From NCBI RefSeq assembly GCF_005233845.1, contig NZ_SZQL01000009.1:1-64000 (forward strand): a stretch of 64,000 nucleotides of DNA, given 5' to 3'. Positions 25,852-35,591 of the stretch are shown one piece after another. Source of the stretch: Ilyomonas limi. Its GTDB lineage: Bacteria; Bacteroidota; Bacteroidia; Chitinophagales; Chitinophagaceae. The translations under genes were made by a program, and so were the position numbers. The notes below the pieces were generated by a model. It searched no databases, was not told where the DNA came from, and was given only the letters and a program-made list of their open reading frames with translations. The number at the start of each line of letters is the position of its first letter. Position 1 is the first letter of the stretch.

Positions 25852-28800
25852 ATGAAAAGATATTTAGTATTGCTTTTCTTAATTTCTATCACTGCTTTGC
25901 CTGCTTTTTGCCAGCAAATTACAATATCCGGGACAGTGCTGGATGAGTATGGACATCCTTTAGGAGGCGCTTCCATCAAAACAAAAAACAGCACTGCATT
26001 AGCTATCTCTGATGCGAATGGTCAGTTTCAGATGGATGCTGCTAAAGGAGATATATTAGTAATTTCATATCCGGATTTTAAGGAAAGTGAAGTAAAAGTT
26101 GCCAACCCGGTTGCAGCCTTATCCATAAGACTTACAAAACGCGATATTTCTCTAAGAGATACCGTGAATGTGTTGTATGAAACAAAAGATGCCAATAAAA
26201 TATTGGGTGCTGTTTCTACTATCTATACCAATCAACTTACTACCACACCTTCACCAACTTATGCATATGCATTAGCCGGACGATTGCCGGGCTTGTACAC
26301 CCAACAAACCAGAGGCTGGACAGCTACCAATAGTAATGCTTTAGTATCTCAGGATGTAGATGGCTTGTATTATCCGGCTGCAGGAACTATTGGTGCAAAA
26401 GGACCGAATGACAATATGGAAATCATGTTGAGATTGCGTGGTCAGGCACCGGTAACCATGATTGATGGCGTGCAAAGAGATATCTATACTATTGACCCGG
26501 AAAATATTGAATCGGTATCCCTTTTAAAAGATGCTTTGTCAACCATTCTTTTAGGTCAGCGCAGTTCAAGAGGTGTGCTATTGGTCACTACCAAAAAGCC
26601 GATAGCCGGTACGCCGCATGTATCCTTATCTGCACAAACCGGCATACAAACACCGCTTTCTTTACCCGATCCTTTGCCCGCTTATCAATATGCTTATCTG
26701 TATAATGAAGCGCAAACCAATGAAGGCAATCCATTAGCTTATACTTACCAGGATTTTGAAGCATACCGCAATGGTACCGATCCATACGGGCATCCTGATG
26801 TTGACTGGTTTAATACCATTCTGAAAAAGAATTCATTAATTAACCGCTATAGCCTGAATGTAACTGGCGGTGGCACTGCTGCACGCTATGCAGTGGGATT
26901 GAGCTATCTGGATCAGCAAGGTTTGTTTAAAGGCAGCAACCCGGCGTATGAAACTAATGCAACCATCAAGCGTTATTCCATCAATTCAACCATTGATGTG
27001 AATGTAACAAAAGAGTTTACCACCAAGCTGCAAATCTATGCCCGGGTGCAGGATGGCAACCAGCCGGGCGGCACAACGGATGGCATCATCAGCGGCATGT
27101 ACAATACGCCCGGCAATGCTTATCCGGTATTCAATCCCAATGGTTCTTTTGGTGGCACACAGGCTTATTCCAGCAACCTGTATGCGCGGCTTACCAACTC
27201 CGGTTATCTGCAGGACTACACCAGGGACATCTTAGCCAACCTTGAATTGAATTACAATTTTGATAGTTTCATAAAGGGCTTATGGGCAAAGGCACAAACC
27301 AACCTTTCTGTGTATTCCTCCAACTCGGTAAACCGTACTGCCGGCGTGCCTTCTTATAAGTTATCTATTGATGCATCGGGCGATTCTATTTATAATCGGT
27401 ATGGCGCTATATCCGACCAGACAAATGTGTTCAATCTTACTTATAGTGCGCAATATTGGTACCTGCAAACTGCGTTGGGCTATACAAGACAGTTTGGAAA
27501 ACACAACATTAATGCAAAGCTGTTTTACGACCAGCACCAAAGTATATTCAACTACGACCTTCCCGAAACCAATCATAATATTGCGGCAACAGCTGCTTAT
27601 AATTTTGGCGGAAAATACTTTGCAGAAGCAGCTATTAATTACAGCGGCAACGATCGCTATCCGCCCGGTCATCAGTTTGGCTGGTTTTATGCCGCCGGTT
27701 TAGGCTGGAATATTACGCAGGAGAATTTTATTAAAAACAACAGCAGTCTTAACTGGATTAATAATTTGAAACTGCGTGCCACTTACGGCAAAACAGGCAA
27801 TGATAATGTAGGCTATTTTAGCTGGCGCGAATCTTTCCGGATAGATATTGTAAACCCAACTTATCCCATCAGCACCAGCCGCGCATCACAAGGGGTGGCA
27901 CAGCAAACCATTCTTGCTAACCCCAACATTACATGGGAAAAAGCTGATAAGTTTAATGTAGGATTGGATGTTGCTTTGTTCAATAATCATTTCCATTTTA
28001 CAGGCGATTATTACATTAACCGGTATTACGATTTGCTGCAGTTGCGTGGCAAGCAACCTGCTTTAATCGGGTTGGCGTATCCGCTCGAGAACTTAGGGAT
28101 CAGCCGTTACGCAGGTGCTGAGTTTTCGGCTACGTACCAAAATAATTACCGCAATTTTCATTACTACCTAACCGGTAATGCTACTCTGGAGCAAACAAAG
28201 GTGTTGTTTAGCGATGAGATACAACAAAAATATGATTGGAACAAACGTACCGGGGCGCCTGTGGGAATGCAGTTTGGCTATGTGGCAGAAGGCTTGATAC
28301 AAACTCAAAAAGAGGCAGAAAGCAGTGCGCATATTGCCGGTTATACGTTGCAGCCAGGCGATATCAAGTACAAAGATTTGAATGGAGATGGCACTATTAA
28401 CCAATACGATCAAACAGCAATAGGAGAGCAAAAGCCTTTGTTTTATTATGGTGTAAATGCAGGTATTTCCTTTAAAGGATTTGATGCAAATATTTTACTC
28501 CAAGGCGTTGCTAACAGAACGTATTTATTGAATGATTATTCTTTCAGCTCCGGTTCGCAACAGGCTTACACGTACATTGTTGGACGCTGGACACCCGAAA
28601 CTGCTGCCACCGCTACCTATCCAAGGTTAACACCGGGCATTAATATGAATAACGATGTTGCCAGTACCTTCTGGATGAAGAATGGAGAGTACTTCCGTAT
28701 TAAGAATGCTGAAGTGGGTTATACGCTGCCATACCAGTTTACCAATCATATCAAAATATCGTCGGTACGCTTTTTTGTAAATGGGCTGAATCTCTTTACC

Positions 28801-28893
28801 CATGCTGCTTTCGACAGGGTGGACCCCGAAGTGTATGGACAGGTGTATCCTATTCAACGGGTTATCAATTTTGGTGTGAACGTGAAGTTTTAA
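25852..28893 (+). CDS. SusC/RagA-family TonB-linked outer-membrane transporter (first copy, variant TonB-box region)
   Basis: The 1013-residue protein has a signal peptide ending AFCQQ, a carboxypeptidase-regulatory-like domain (about 25-98), a plug domain (about 115-240, with MIDGVQRDIYTIDPENIES and VSLLKDALSTILLG) and a 22-strand barrel to the C-terminus (ending NFGVNVKF). The usual VVVVGYGT motif before the plug is replaced by VNVLYETKDANKILGAVST, a divergent form. There is no N-terminal STN signalling domain. It should import oligosaccharides across the outer membrane with a SusD lid. The next gene, 56 bp downstream, is a SusD, so the canonical pair may be this SusC with the second SusD. 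Confidence 0.94.
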   Translation: MKRYLVLLFLISITALPAFCQQITISGTVLDEYGHPLGGASIKTKNSTALAISDANGQFQMDAAKGDILVISYPDFKESEVKVANPVAALSIRLTKRDISLRDTVNVLYETKDANKILGAVSTIYTNQLTTTPSPTYAYALAGRLPGLYTQQTRGWTATNSNALVSQDVDGLYYPAAGTIGAKGPNDNMEIMLRLRGQAPVTMIDGVQRDIYTIDPENIESVSLLKDALSTILLGQRSSRGVLLVTTKKPIAGTPHVSLSAQTGIQTPLSLPDPLPAYQYAYLYNEAQTNEGNPLAYTYQDFEAYRNGTDPYGHPDVDWFNTILKKNSLINRYSLNVTGGGTAARYAVGLSYLDQQGLFKGSNPAYETNATIKRYSINSTIDVNVTKEFTTKLQIYARVQDGNQPGGTTDGIISGMYNTPGNAYPVFNPNGSFGGTQAYSSNLYARLTNSGYLQDYTRDILANLELNYNFDSFIKGLWAKAQTNLSVYSSNSVNRTAGVPSYKLSIDASGDSIYNRYGAISDQTNVFNLTYSAQYWYLQTALGYTRQFGKHNINAKLFYDQHQSIFNYDLPETNHNIAATAAYNFGGKYFAEAAINYSGNDRYPPGHQFGWFYAAGLGWNITQENFIKNNSSLNWINNLKLRATYGKTGNDNVGYFSWRESFRIDIVNPTYPISTSRASQGVAQQTILANPNITWEKADKFNVGLDVALFNNHFHFTGDYYINRYYDLLQLRGKQPALIGLAYPLENLGISRYAGAEFSATYQNNYRNFHYYLTGNATLEQTKVLFSDEIQQKYDWNKRTGAPVGMQFGYVAEGLIQTQKEAESSAHIAGYTLQPGDIKYKDLNGDGTINQYDQTAIGEQKPLFYYGVNAGISFKGFDANILLQGVANRTYLLNDYSFSSGSQQAYTYIVGRWTPETAATATYPRLTPGINMNNDVASTFWMKNGEYFRIKNAEVGYTLPYQFTNHIKISSVRFFVNGLNLFTHAAFDRVDPEVYGQVYPIQRVINFGVNVKF

Positions 28894-28949
28894 AAACATA
28901 AAAAAGCACTTATACCATTATCCGTAGCAGTCTTTTAATAAAAGTAATT

Positions 28950-30620
28950 ATGAATAAATTTTGCTTACTGTTTTTACTGGGAGTTACCGGCGTTGTACTG
29001 TTGGGCTCCTGTAAAAAATACTATGAAAGCGTGCCGGTAGAAGCGGTAACCAGCGATTATATCTGGGATACAAAAGACTCAAATGGCGTGTATGCCAGTG
29101 AGTTTCTTTTCTCCATTTATGCATCTTTACCTGATGGGCAAAACCGCATCAGCAGAGACTTTTTAGATGCCGGTAGCGACGATGCGGTTACCTCGCAAAC
29201 AAGTGCAGCACCCATTACCTTGCTGGCAACAAACGGTATTACTATTTTTAATAACCCCGATGACTTATGGACAAACAGTTATGCATCCATCCGCAAGGCA
29301 ACAGATTTTTTGAACAACTTCAGTAAAGTACCTTTAAAAAATACTTATGAAAGACGTTCCTGGTTTGGTGAAGCCCGGGTGATGAGAGCCTTCTTTTATT
29401 TTGAATTGGTAAAACGGTATGGCGGTGTGCCTATTGTTGGCGATTCGGTAAAGACATTGAAAGACGATGTGCAGATCCCGCGCAGTTCTTTTGAGCGTTG
29501 TATTAATTATATCGTAAGTGAATGCAACCAGGCAATCGACAGCCTTCGTGATGATCCGGTGAGTGCCGGCAATTATGGCCGCTGGACAAAAGATGGCGCT
29601 CGGGCTTTAAAGGCGCATGTGTTGTTATATGCAGCCAGTCCTTTGTATAATGGTGGTAATGTTGGTGACTCATTAAATGGCTATGCCAGCTATGATGCCA
29701 ACCGCTGGAAACTGGCGGCAGATGCTGCCAAAGCCATTATGGATGAAGGACGTTACCAGTTGGAAACTGATTTTAAAAATATCTTTCTTGCTCAGCAAAG
29801 TGTAGAAGTAATTTTTGCCAAAACAAACACGCAGAACTATTTTTTAGAATCGCGAAACGGACCCATTAATTTTTCTACTGCGCCGGCTACCGGCAATACC
29901 AGCCCCACGCAGGAACTGGTAGATGCCTATGGCATGAGCAATGGCTTACCTATTAGCGATCCGGCTTCGGGCTATAATCCGCAAGATCCTTACAGCAATC
30001 GTGATCCCAGGTTGACTTACACGGTTTTGTACAATGGTGCCCAATGGCTCGGCACGCAGTTGCAAACATTTAATGGAGGTGTAAACCGTCCCGGAGGTAC
30101 TACCACGCAAACGCAAACCGGCTATTACATGCGTAAGTTTCTGGGCAACTTTGAAAATGCCACCACTTATGAAAATCATTATACCGATTGGGTGTATTAC
30201 CGCTATGGCGAAGTGCTGCTTAATTATGCAGAAGCCATGAATGAATTTGCTGGTCCTACAGAAGATGTATTTAATGCGGTAGAGGCAATAAGGCAACGTG
30301 CCGGTTTAAATCCATATGCATTAGACCACAGTATTTCGCAGGATTCTTTACGTACCATTATCCGTAATGAACGGCACAAAGAAATGGCTTTTGAAGAGCA
30401 GCGGTATTGGGATATAAGAAGATGGAAAATTGCAGGCGAAATATATAACAGTGCACCGTTGCATGGCATTAGTATTACCAAAACACCCACTGGTTTTTTA
30501 TACAATATTGTTCCTGTACTCACCACCGCATTCGACGAAAGTAAAATGTACTTCTATCCAATACCATACAGCGAGGTAGTAAGCAATATAAACATGCGTC
30601 AAAACCCCGGTTGGGATTAA
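28950..30620 (+). CDS. SusD/RagB-family surface glycan-binding lipoprotein (second copy)
   Basis: The 556-residue protein has a lipobox ending VLLGSCKK (Cys near 21). SusD motifs include EARVMRAFFYFELVKRYGGVP, NRDPRLTYTVLYNG and RHKEMAFEEQRYWDIRRWK. It shares many stretches with the SusD at 22603 (for instance the DPASGYNP and AVEAIRQRAGLNPY segments), so the two probably arose by duplication and may bind related mannosides. It follows susC-1 by 56 bp and is followed by susC-2 after 26 bp; all three are surely co-transcribed. Confidence 0.94.
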   Translation: MNKFCLLFLLGVTGVVLLGSCKKYYESVPVEAVTSDYIWDTKDSNGVYASEFLFSIYASLPDGQNRISRDFLDAGSDDAVTSQTSAAPITLLATNGITIFNNPDDLWTNSYASIRKATDFLNNFSKVPLKNTYERRSWFGEARVMRAFFYFELVKRYGGVPIVGDSVKTLKDDVQIPRSSFERCINYIVSECNQAIDSLRDDPVSAGNYGRWTKDGARALKAHVLLYAASPLYNGGNVGDSLNGYASYDANRWKLAADAAKAIMDEGRYQLETDFKNIFLAQQSVEVIFAKTNTQNYFLESRNGPINFSTAPATGNTSPTQELVDAYGMSNGLPISDPASGYNPQDPYSNRDPRLTYTVLYNGAQWLGTQLQTFNGGVNRPGGTTTQTQTGYYMRKFLGNFENATTYENHYTDWVYYRYGEVLLNYAEAMNEFAGPTEDVFNAVEAIRQRAGLNPYALDHSISQDSLRTIIRNERHKEMAFEEQRYWDIRRWKIAGEIYNSAPLHGISITKTPTGFLYNIVPVLTTAFDESKMYFYPIPYSEVVSNINMRQNPGWD

Positions 30621-30646
30621 AATATTCAAAATCAGAGCAACGAACT

Positions 30647-33600
30647 ATGAAGCAATTTTTAATTATACTGCAAGTGTTGTTGTGTTGGGCATTTACAACC
30701 AATGCACAAACAATCACAGGTACTGTTTCGGATGCCAATGGTCCGCTTTCTGCGGCTTCGGTAGTGGAAAAAGGTATTAAAACCAATGGTACGATAACCG
30801 ATGAAAACGGCAATTTTAAACTTGCACTAAAAGGTACTTCCCGCACATTAACGGTAAGCAGTGTAGGGCATGCTACACAGGATGTAAAAGTGGGTAATCA
30901 AACAAATATCAATATTATTCTGCAACCCGATGAACAAGGTTTGAATGCAGTAGTGGTAGTAGGCTATGGTACCAAAAAACGTGTAACAAATACCGGTGCG
31001 GTAAGTGCTATTTCGGGCGACGCTATTCGTCGGGTTCCTACTTCCAGCGTGCAGAATACGCTGCAGGGAAAATTGCCTGGTTTCTTCTCGGTTCAGCGTG
31101 GTGGCCAGCCGGGCAGAGATGCTTCCGACTTTTTTATTCGTGGTGTGAGTTCATTAAACCCCGATGGTAACAAACCATTGATTATTGTGGATGATATTCA
31201 ATATACCTATGAGCAGTTGGCACAGATCAATGTGAATGAAATAGAAAGCATTTCTATTTTAAAAGATGCTTCTACTACTGCCGTGTATGGTATTAAAGGT
31301 GCCAACGGCGTACTGATTGTAAAAACGCGCAGAGGTGCATCGGGCATACCGCAGGTGAATGTGCGCGTAGAGGCAGGTGCCAATTCGCCTACCCGGAAAC
31401 CCAAATTTTTGAATGCATATCAGTCTGCTACTTTGGTAAATGAAGCGCTGAGGAATGATGGATTGCAGCCACAGTTCTCACAATATGAACTGGATATGTA
31501 CCAATCGCATCAACAGCCTTATTTATACCCTGATGTAAACTGGTATGATGTAGTGTTTAAAGATTTTTCGATGCAGGCAAATACCAATGTAGATATATCT
31601 GGCGGTACCGATAATGTAAAGTATTTCATCTCTGCCGGAGCATTTACCCAAAACGGCAACCTGCATCATTTTGCCGATGCCCGTAATGAAAGTGTCAACA
31701 ATCAATACTTTTATCACCGCTACAATTTCAGAAGCAACCTGGACATTCAGGCAACGAAATCTTTAAAGCTCCGCTTTGATGTATCGGGGCGTTTTGGCCA
31801 GATCAATAATCCGCTGGTGTATAGCAATACCACTGCCACAAGTATCATGTCTGAAATTTATAATTATGGTATTATTACACCATTTGCAGCGCCGGTATTA
31901 AATCCCGATGGCAGTTATGCCTATGCCTTTGGTCCCAATCTTACCAATGTGCCCACCATCAATGCACGCCTGGCTACGATGGGGTACACCCGTAACAGCA
32001 GAACCGATTTCAATACGCTCTTTGATGCTACTCAAAGGCTTGATTTTATTACCAAAGGATTATCGGTACAGGTGCGCTTTGCTTATGCAGGTACGAATGA
32101 TATTACACGCACACAATCGCGCCGTTATACGCCGCCGGCTTATCATTATGATTCTTCCGGTACTTACACGCTCGATAAAAATGGCAAATACAATTTAGCG
32201 CCGTTTGCATTGAGCGGCAGCAATGATTTGTACGACAGGCGTATCAATATTCAGGGCTTTATTAATTACGACAGGACACTTGGTAGTAACCATTTTTATG
32301 CTTTAGGGCTCTTTAACCAGGAGAATTATACTACCAAAGTCTTTGGTGCTTACCGGTTGGATGTACCTCAAAAGTTAAGAGGATATACACTCAAGTTAGG
32401 GTACGATTATAAGAGCAAATATTTGGTTGATTTTAATGCCGGTTACAATGGCTCCGACCGCTTTGGCAGCGGGCATCGTTACGGCTTTTTCCCCGCAGGA
32501 AGTATCGGCTGGAACTTAGCCGGTGAAGATTTTTTCAAGAATGCATTCCCTATGTTCCAATTGTTTAAGATAAGGGCTTCTTACGGTTTGGTAGGTTCTG
32601 ATGCCGTAGTTGATAACCGTTATTTGTATCAACAAATTTATGCAAGAGGTGGTTATTACTTTTTTGGAACAACGGCCAACACGGTGCAGGGACTTTATGA
32701 AGGCAGCTTAGGCAACTCCAATGTTACCTGGGAAAAGTCAAGAAAAAAGGACCTTGGTTTAGACATCAATATGCTGCAGGATAAACTATCCATTACTGCC
32801 GATTATTTTAATGAATACCGTTACGACCAGTTATTTTATCCTGGCTCAATTCCCAATATTATAGGCGTTGGTTTTGCCCGTGAAAACCTTGCTTCTGTAC
32901 GCAATCACGGTTATGAAGGTTCTATCCGTTTTCAAAGCAAAATAGGTAATGTGGGATATGATATTACCGGTGTATTCTCTTATGCTAAAAACAAGATTGT
33001 GTACGAGGATGAGCCATCACCTGCTTACCCCTGGCTTGCCCGCACCGGTCATCCTATTAATCAGCCATTTGGTTATACTGCTATAGGTTTTTATGAGAGT
33101 GAAGAAGACATAGAAAAAAGTCCGAAACCCAATATTGACCCAAGCGCTATTAAACCCGGTGATTTAAAGTATGCCGATTTGAATGGAGATGGAGTAATTG
33201 ATGAGCGTGACCAGGGACCAATTGGCAAACCTAATATCCCTAACACCAGCGCCGGCGTTACGTTTGGCGTGCATTACAAAGGGCTGGATGTAAGTATTTT
33301 ATTCCAGGGTGCATTCAATTATAGCTTTGCTATTCAGGGTATTGGCATTCAGCCATTCCAGAGCCAGTGGCAGCCTATTCATGAATTGCGCTGGACAGCA
33401 GAAAACGCAGCTAACGCTAAATTCCCAAGATTGAGTTCCAGTGCTTCTTACGAAAGCAGTCCAACTGCTTATCCTTCGAGCTTCTGGTTGATTAATGCCA
33501 TGTATGTCCGCATGAAAACCGTAGAAATAGGTTATCAGTTTCCAAAGCAGGCATTGCCTTTTAAAATCAATAGTGCACGATTGTATTTCAGTGGGTATAA

Positions 33601-33721
33601 CTTATTTACCTGGACAAACTTCAAGTTGTACCAGCAAGACCCCGAAGTGGCATCCAATACCGCAGGTGATGCTTACCTGAATCAGCGGGTAATGAATATT
33701 GGCTTACAGGTTGGTTTTTAA
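30647..33721 (+). CDS. SusC/RagA-family TonB-linked outer-membrane transporter (second copy)
   Basis: I start it at the ATG at 30647, which gives the signal peptide MKQFLIILQVLLCWAFTTNA; the frame is open upstream to 30611, but that overlaps the SusD stop. After a carboxypeptidase-like domain (about 25-95) comes the canonical LNAVVVVGYGTKKR, then a plug with IVDDIQYTYEQLAQINVNE and SILKDASTTAVYG, and a barrel ending MNIGLQVGF. Length (1024 residues) is normal for SusC. It ends the series, and a strong terminator follows 26 bp after the stop. Its partner could be the preceding SusD or the first SusD 6 kb upstream. Confidence 0.94.
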   Translation: MKQFLIILQVLLCWAFTTNAQTITGTVSDANGPLSAASVVEKGIKTNGTITDENGNFKLALKGTSRTLTVSSVGHATQDVKVGNQTNINIILQPDEQGLNAVVVVGYGTKKRVTNTGAVSAISGDAIRRVPTSSVQNTLQGKLPGFFSVQRGGQPGRDASDFFIRGVSSLNPDGNKPLIIVDDIQYTYEQLAQINVNEIESISILKDASTTAVYGIKGANGVLIVKTRRGASGIPQVNVRVEAGANSPTRKPKFLNAYQSATLVNEALRNDGLQPQFSQYELDMYQSHQQPYLYPDVNWYDVVFKDFSMQANTNVDISGGTDNVKYFISAGAFTQNGNLHHFADARNESVNNQYFYHRYNFRSNLDIQATKSLKLRFDVSGRFGQINNPLVYSNTTATSIMSEIYNYGIITPFAAPVLNPDGSYAYAFGPNLTNVPTINARLATMGYTRNSRTDFNTLFDATQRLDFITKGLSVQVRFAYAGTNDITRTQSRRYTPPAYHYDSSGTYTLDKNGKYNLAPFALSGSNDLYDRRINIQGFINYDRTLGSNHFYALGLFNQENYTTKVFGAYRLDVPQKLRGYTLKLGYDYKSKYLVDFNAGYNGSDRFGSGHRYGFFPAGSIGWNLAGEDFFKNAFPMFQLFKIRASYGLVGSDAVVDNRYLYQQIYARGGYYFFGTTANTVQGLYEGSLGNSNVTWEKSRKKDLGLDINMLQDKLSITADYFNEYRYDQLFYPGSIPNIIGVGFARENLASVRNHGYEGSIRFQSKIGNVGYDITGVFSYAKNKIVYEDEPSPAYPWLARTGHPINQPFGYTAIGFYESEEDIEKSPKPNIDPSAIKPGDLKYADLNGDGVIDERDQGPIGKPNIPNTSAGVTFGVHYKGLDVSILFQGAFNYSFAIQGIGIQPFQSQWQPIHELRWTAENAANAKFPRLSSSASYESSPTAYPSSFWLINAMYVRMKTVEIGYQFPKQALPFKINSARLYFSGYNLFTWTNFKLYQQDPEVASNTAGDAYLNQRVMNIGLQVGF

Positions 33722-33746
33722 GGTTTGAATAAAAATAAGCACACGA

Positions 33747-33775
33747 AAGCCTTGCCTTGTGCAAGGCTTTTTTAT
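33747..33775 (+). terminator. Intrinsic terminator of the mannose-glycan operon
   Basis: AAGCCTTGC (33747-33755) pairs perfectly with GCAAGGCTT (33761-33769) around the loop CTTGT and runs straight into a T-tract. It lies 26 bp after susC-2 and before the convergent Lgt-like gene. The remaining sequence to 33984 holds only a 9-bp inverted repeat (CAGTGTTGC at 33828, GCAACACTG at 33882). Confidence 0.85.
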
Positions 33776-33984
33776 TTAAGAGATTCTTTAAATTTATAAG
33801 AATGTGAATCCATTAAGGCTCAATGAGCAGTGTTGCACTAAACACATTATATAGCTCTGTGTTCCTCTATCACAAACTCTAGCAACACTGTAGTTCAATT
33901 ATTTATGAAACAGTCTCTAAGGTTTATTTTTGCTATACGGCTGATAGCAGAAAATACATAACACAAGTTAACCTGCAAAAATTA

Positions 33985-35151
33985 TCACTTTATTTTTTGC
34001 TGCTTATTTGCATTGAGATAAGGCGCAATAAAATAAAGTGCTATGCCTGCAATAAATAAAAACACGGATAATATTTCTGCTTGTGTGGGATGAAAACCAG
34101 CCATAGAATAGCGGATATTTACCCTGATTTTTTCAATAAAAAAACGTTCGATGCCGCAGAGCATCAGGTAAAAGGCGGAAGTGCGGCCTGCCAGTGTTAT
34201 ATTCCTGCGAATCAATAATAACAGACCAAATAACAATAAGCCTGCTATCAATTCATACAGCGGTGTTGGATATACCGGAACTGCCAAATGATAGCAGTAA
34301 TTATCCCAGGTGCAATCTTTCATATACACCCCAATATTTGCTACGTTGTGCGGATAATCATAAGCCCAAAGCCAATCCGGCAACCAGTGAAAAGGCTTGG
34401 GGTGTACATTGGTAATTCCCCAATCACCATCACCACCTATCTGGCAACCTAAACGTCCTAAAGCATAGCTAAGTAATAATGATGGAGCCAATGCATCTGC
34501 CATGCGCATGCGTTGAACGCCCCAGCTATAATGATACCACCACATGGCAAATGTGGCAACAATCAGTCCACCCAAAAAAGCAAATCCTTCCGAAGAAAAA
34601 AGATTATTCAGTGGTGCTTTTATAAACCAGTTCCAGTTCTCGGCAATGCCAAACAGCTTGGCGCCTATTACACCGGCAATGCCAGCTACGATGATGCCTT
34701 TTGCAACACATTCGTGTGGCCAAACTTTTATTTTATGTACTTCAGGTTGGGATAGCTCTTCCTGCTTACCATAGTACCACGTAATAATTACCCAAAAAGA
34801 ACCAGCGATTAAACCACCCCAAAAACTGCCCTGCCACGAAAAGATATATGCAGATGTATTGACAACACTATTATGTTGCAAGAGCAAATACAGCAATTTA
34901 TAACCTGCTACAAAACCGAGCATAAAATGTAGTAACAAGCGGCTGACAGGAGCAGCTTTACCTACAGTAATCGTAACCAAACGATAGGTTAACTCGCCTC
35001 TTTTTTCTTTGCGCTTTAGTTCATACCGCCACATCCATGCGCCAGGAATGAAAGCGATGGCAATAAAAAAGCCTACCGAATTAACCGCTTTTAAAACCGG
35101 GATGCTGATCCCGAATACATCTTTACACGCATAATACAGATTAGGATACAT
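33985..35151 (-). CDS. Prolipoprotein diacylglyceryl transferase-like membrane protein
   Basis: The 388-residue, multi-helix protein shows the Lgt layout: GSFWGGLIAG, EGFAFLGGLIV, the signature region GRLGCQIGGDGDWG, PVYPTPLYEL and GIERFFIEKIR. Lgt moves diacylglyceryl from phosphatidylglycerol to the lipobox cysteine. Here the signature differs from GRIGNFINGELYG: Asn is replaced by Cys, and NGE is replaced by GGD. The protein is also about 100 residues longer than classical Lgt. It is thus more likely the divergent Bacteroidota paralogue than the housekeeping enzyme; its reaction is uncertain. It stands alone, convergent to the operon before it. Confidence 0.78.
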   Translation of the reverse strand: MYPNLYYACKDVFGISIPVLKAVNSVGFFIAIAFIPGAWMWRYELKRKEKRGELTYRLVTITVGKAAPVSRLLLHFMLGFVAGYKLLYLLLQHNSVVNTSAYIFSWQGSFWGGLIAGSFWVIITWYYGKQEELSQPEVHKIKVWPHECVAKGIIVAGIAGVIGAKLFGIAENWNWFIKAPLNNLFSSEGFAFLGGLIVATFAMWWYHYSWGVQRMRMADALAPSLLLSYALGRLGCQIGGDGDWGITNVHPKPFHWLPDWLWAYDYPHNVANIGVYMKDCTWDNYCYHLAVPVYPTPLYELIAGLLLFGLLLLIRRNITLAGRTSAFYLMLCGIERFFIEKIRVNIRYSMAGFHPTQAEILSVFLFIAGIALYFIAPYLNANKQQKIK

Positions 35152-35591
35152 ACCACAGTTTCTGAAAAGAAGATAATTTGGTTCTAATGACGCTCGATGA
35201 ATAAAGAAACGACTTTATCAAAGCATACTACGGCTTGCTATATAATTCTTTAATAAGGCCTAAGATAATTGTTTGTACTACATCGGTATTGAAGTAAATC
35301 ACAGTGTAGCAGTATAATAACCATAAGCGTTAGAAACATGCTGTATGGTAAGCCAGCATTTCGTCATTGCGAGCGCATGCGAAGCAATCTGTGCTATACT
35401 TTTAATCAATATAGATTGGCTTACTTAGAACTGAATAATTATCCCTTTCAGCAGGCTGACTTCGATTGTACCTCTATCCACAGATTGCTTCGCATGCGCT
35501 CGCAATGACGCATTTATGTTCAGAACACTTATGGTATAATAGCCTCTCAGTATTCCGATGTGTTCTTCATGTCTCTGTGGTTCAAAAAAAT
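35152..35591. other. Intergenic region with a 32-bp inverted repeat, no gene
   Basis: This region lies upstream of the Lgt-like gene and downstream of the sialate O-acetylesterase gene, both on the minus strand. Apart from the inverted repeat listed separately, I see no gene and no clear promoter. The small plus-strand frame at 35466-35657 runs through the repeat and has no family character. Confidence 0.5.
35362..35510. repeat. Perfect 32-bp inverted repeat, REP-like
   Basis: The arm at 35362-35393, beginning CGTCATTGCGAGCGCATGCG, recurs as its exact reverse complement at 35479-35510, with 85 bases between. Each arm contains the palindrome GCGCATGCGC-like core. Sequences of the GATTGCTTCG/CGCAATGACG type are widespread interspersed repeats in Bacteroidota. 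Here two opposed copies could form a very large hairpin or mark a small mobile cassette. Confidence 0.9.
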
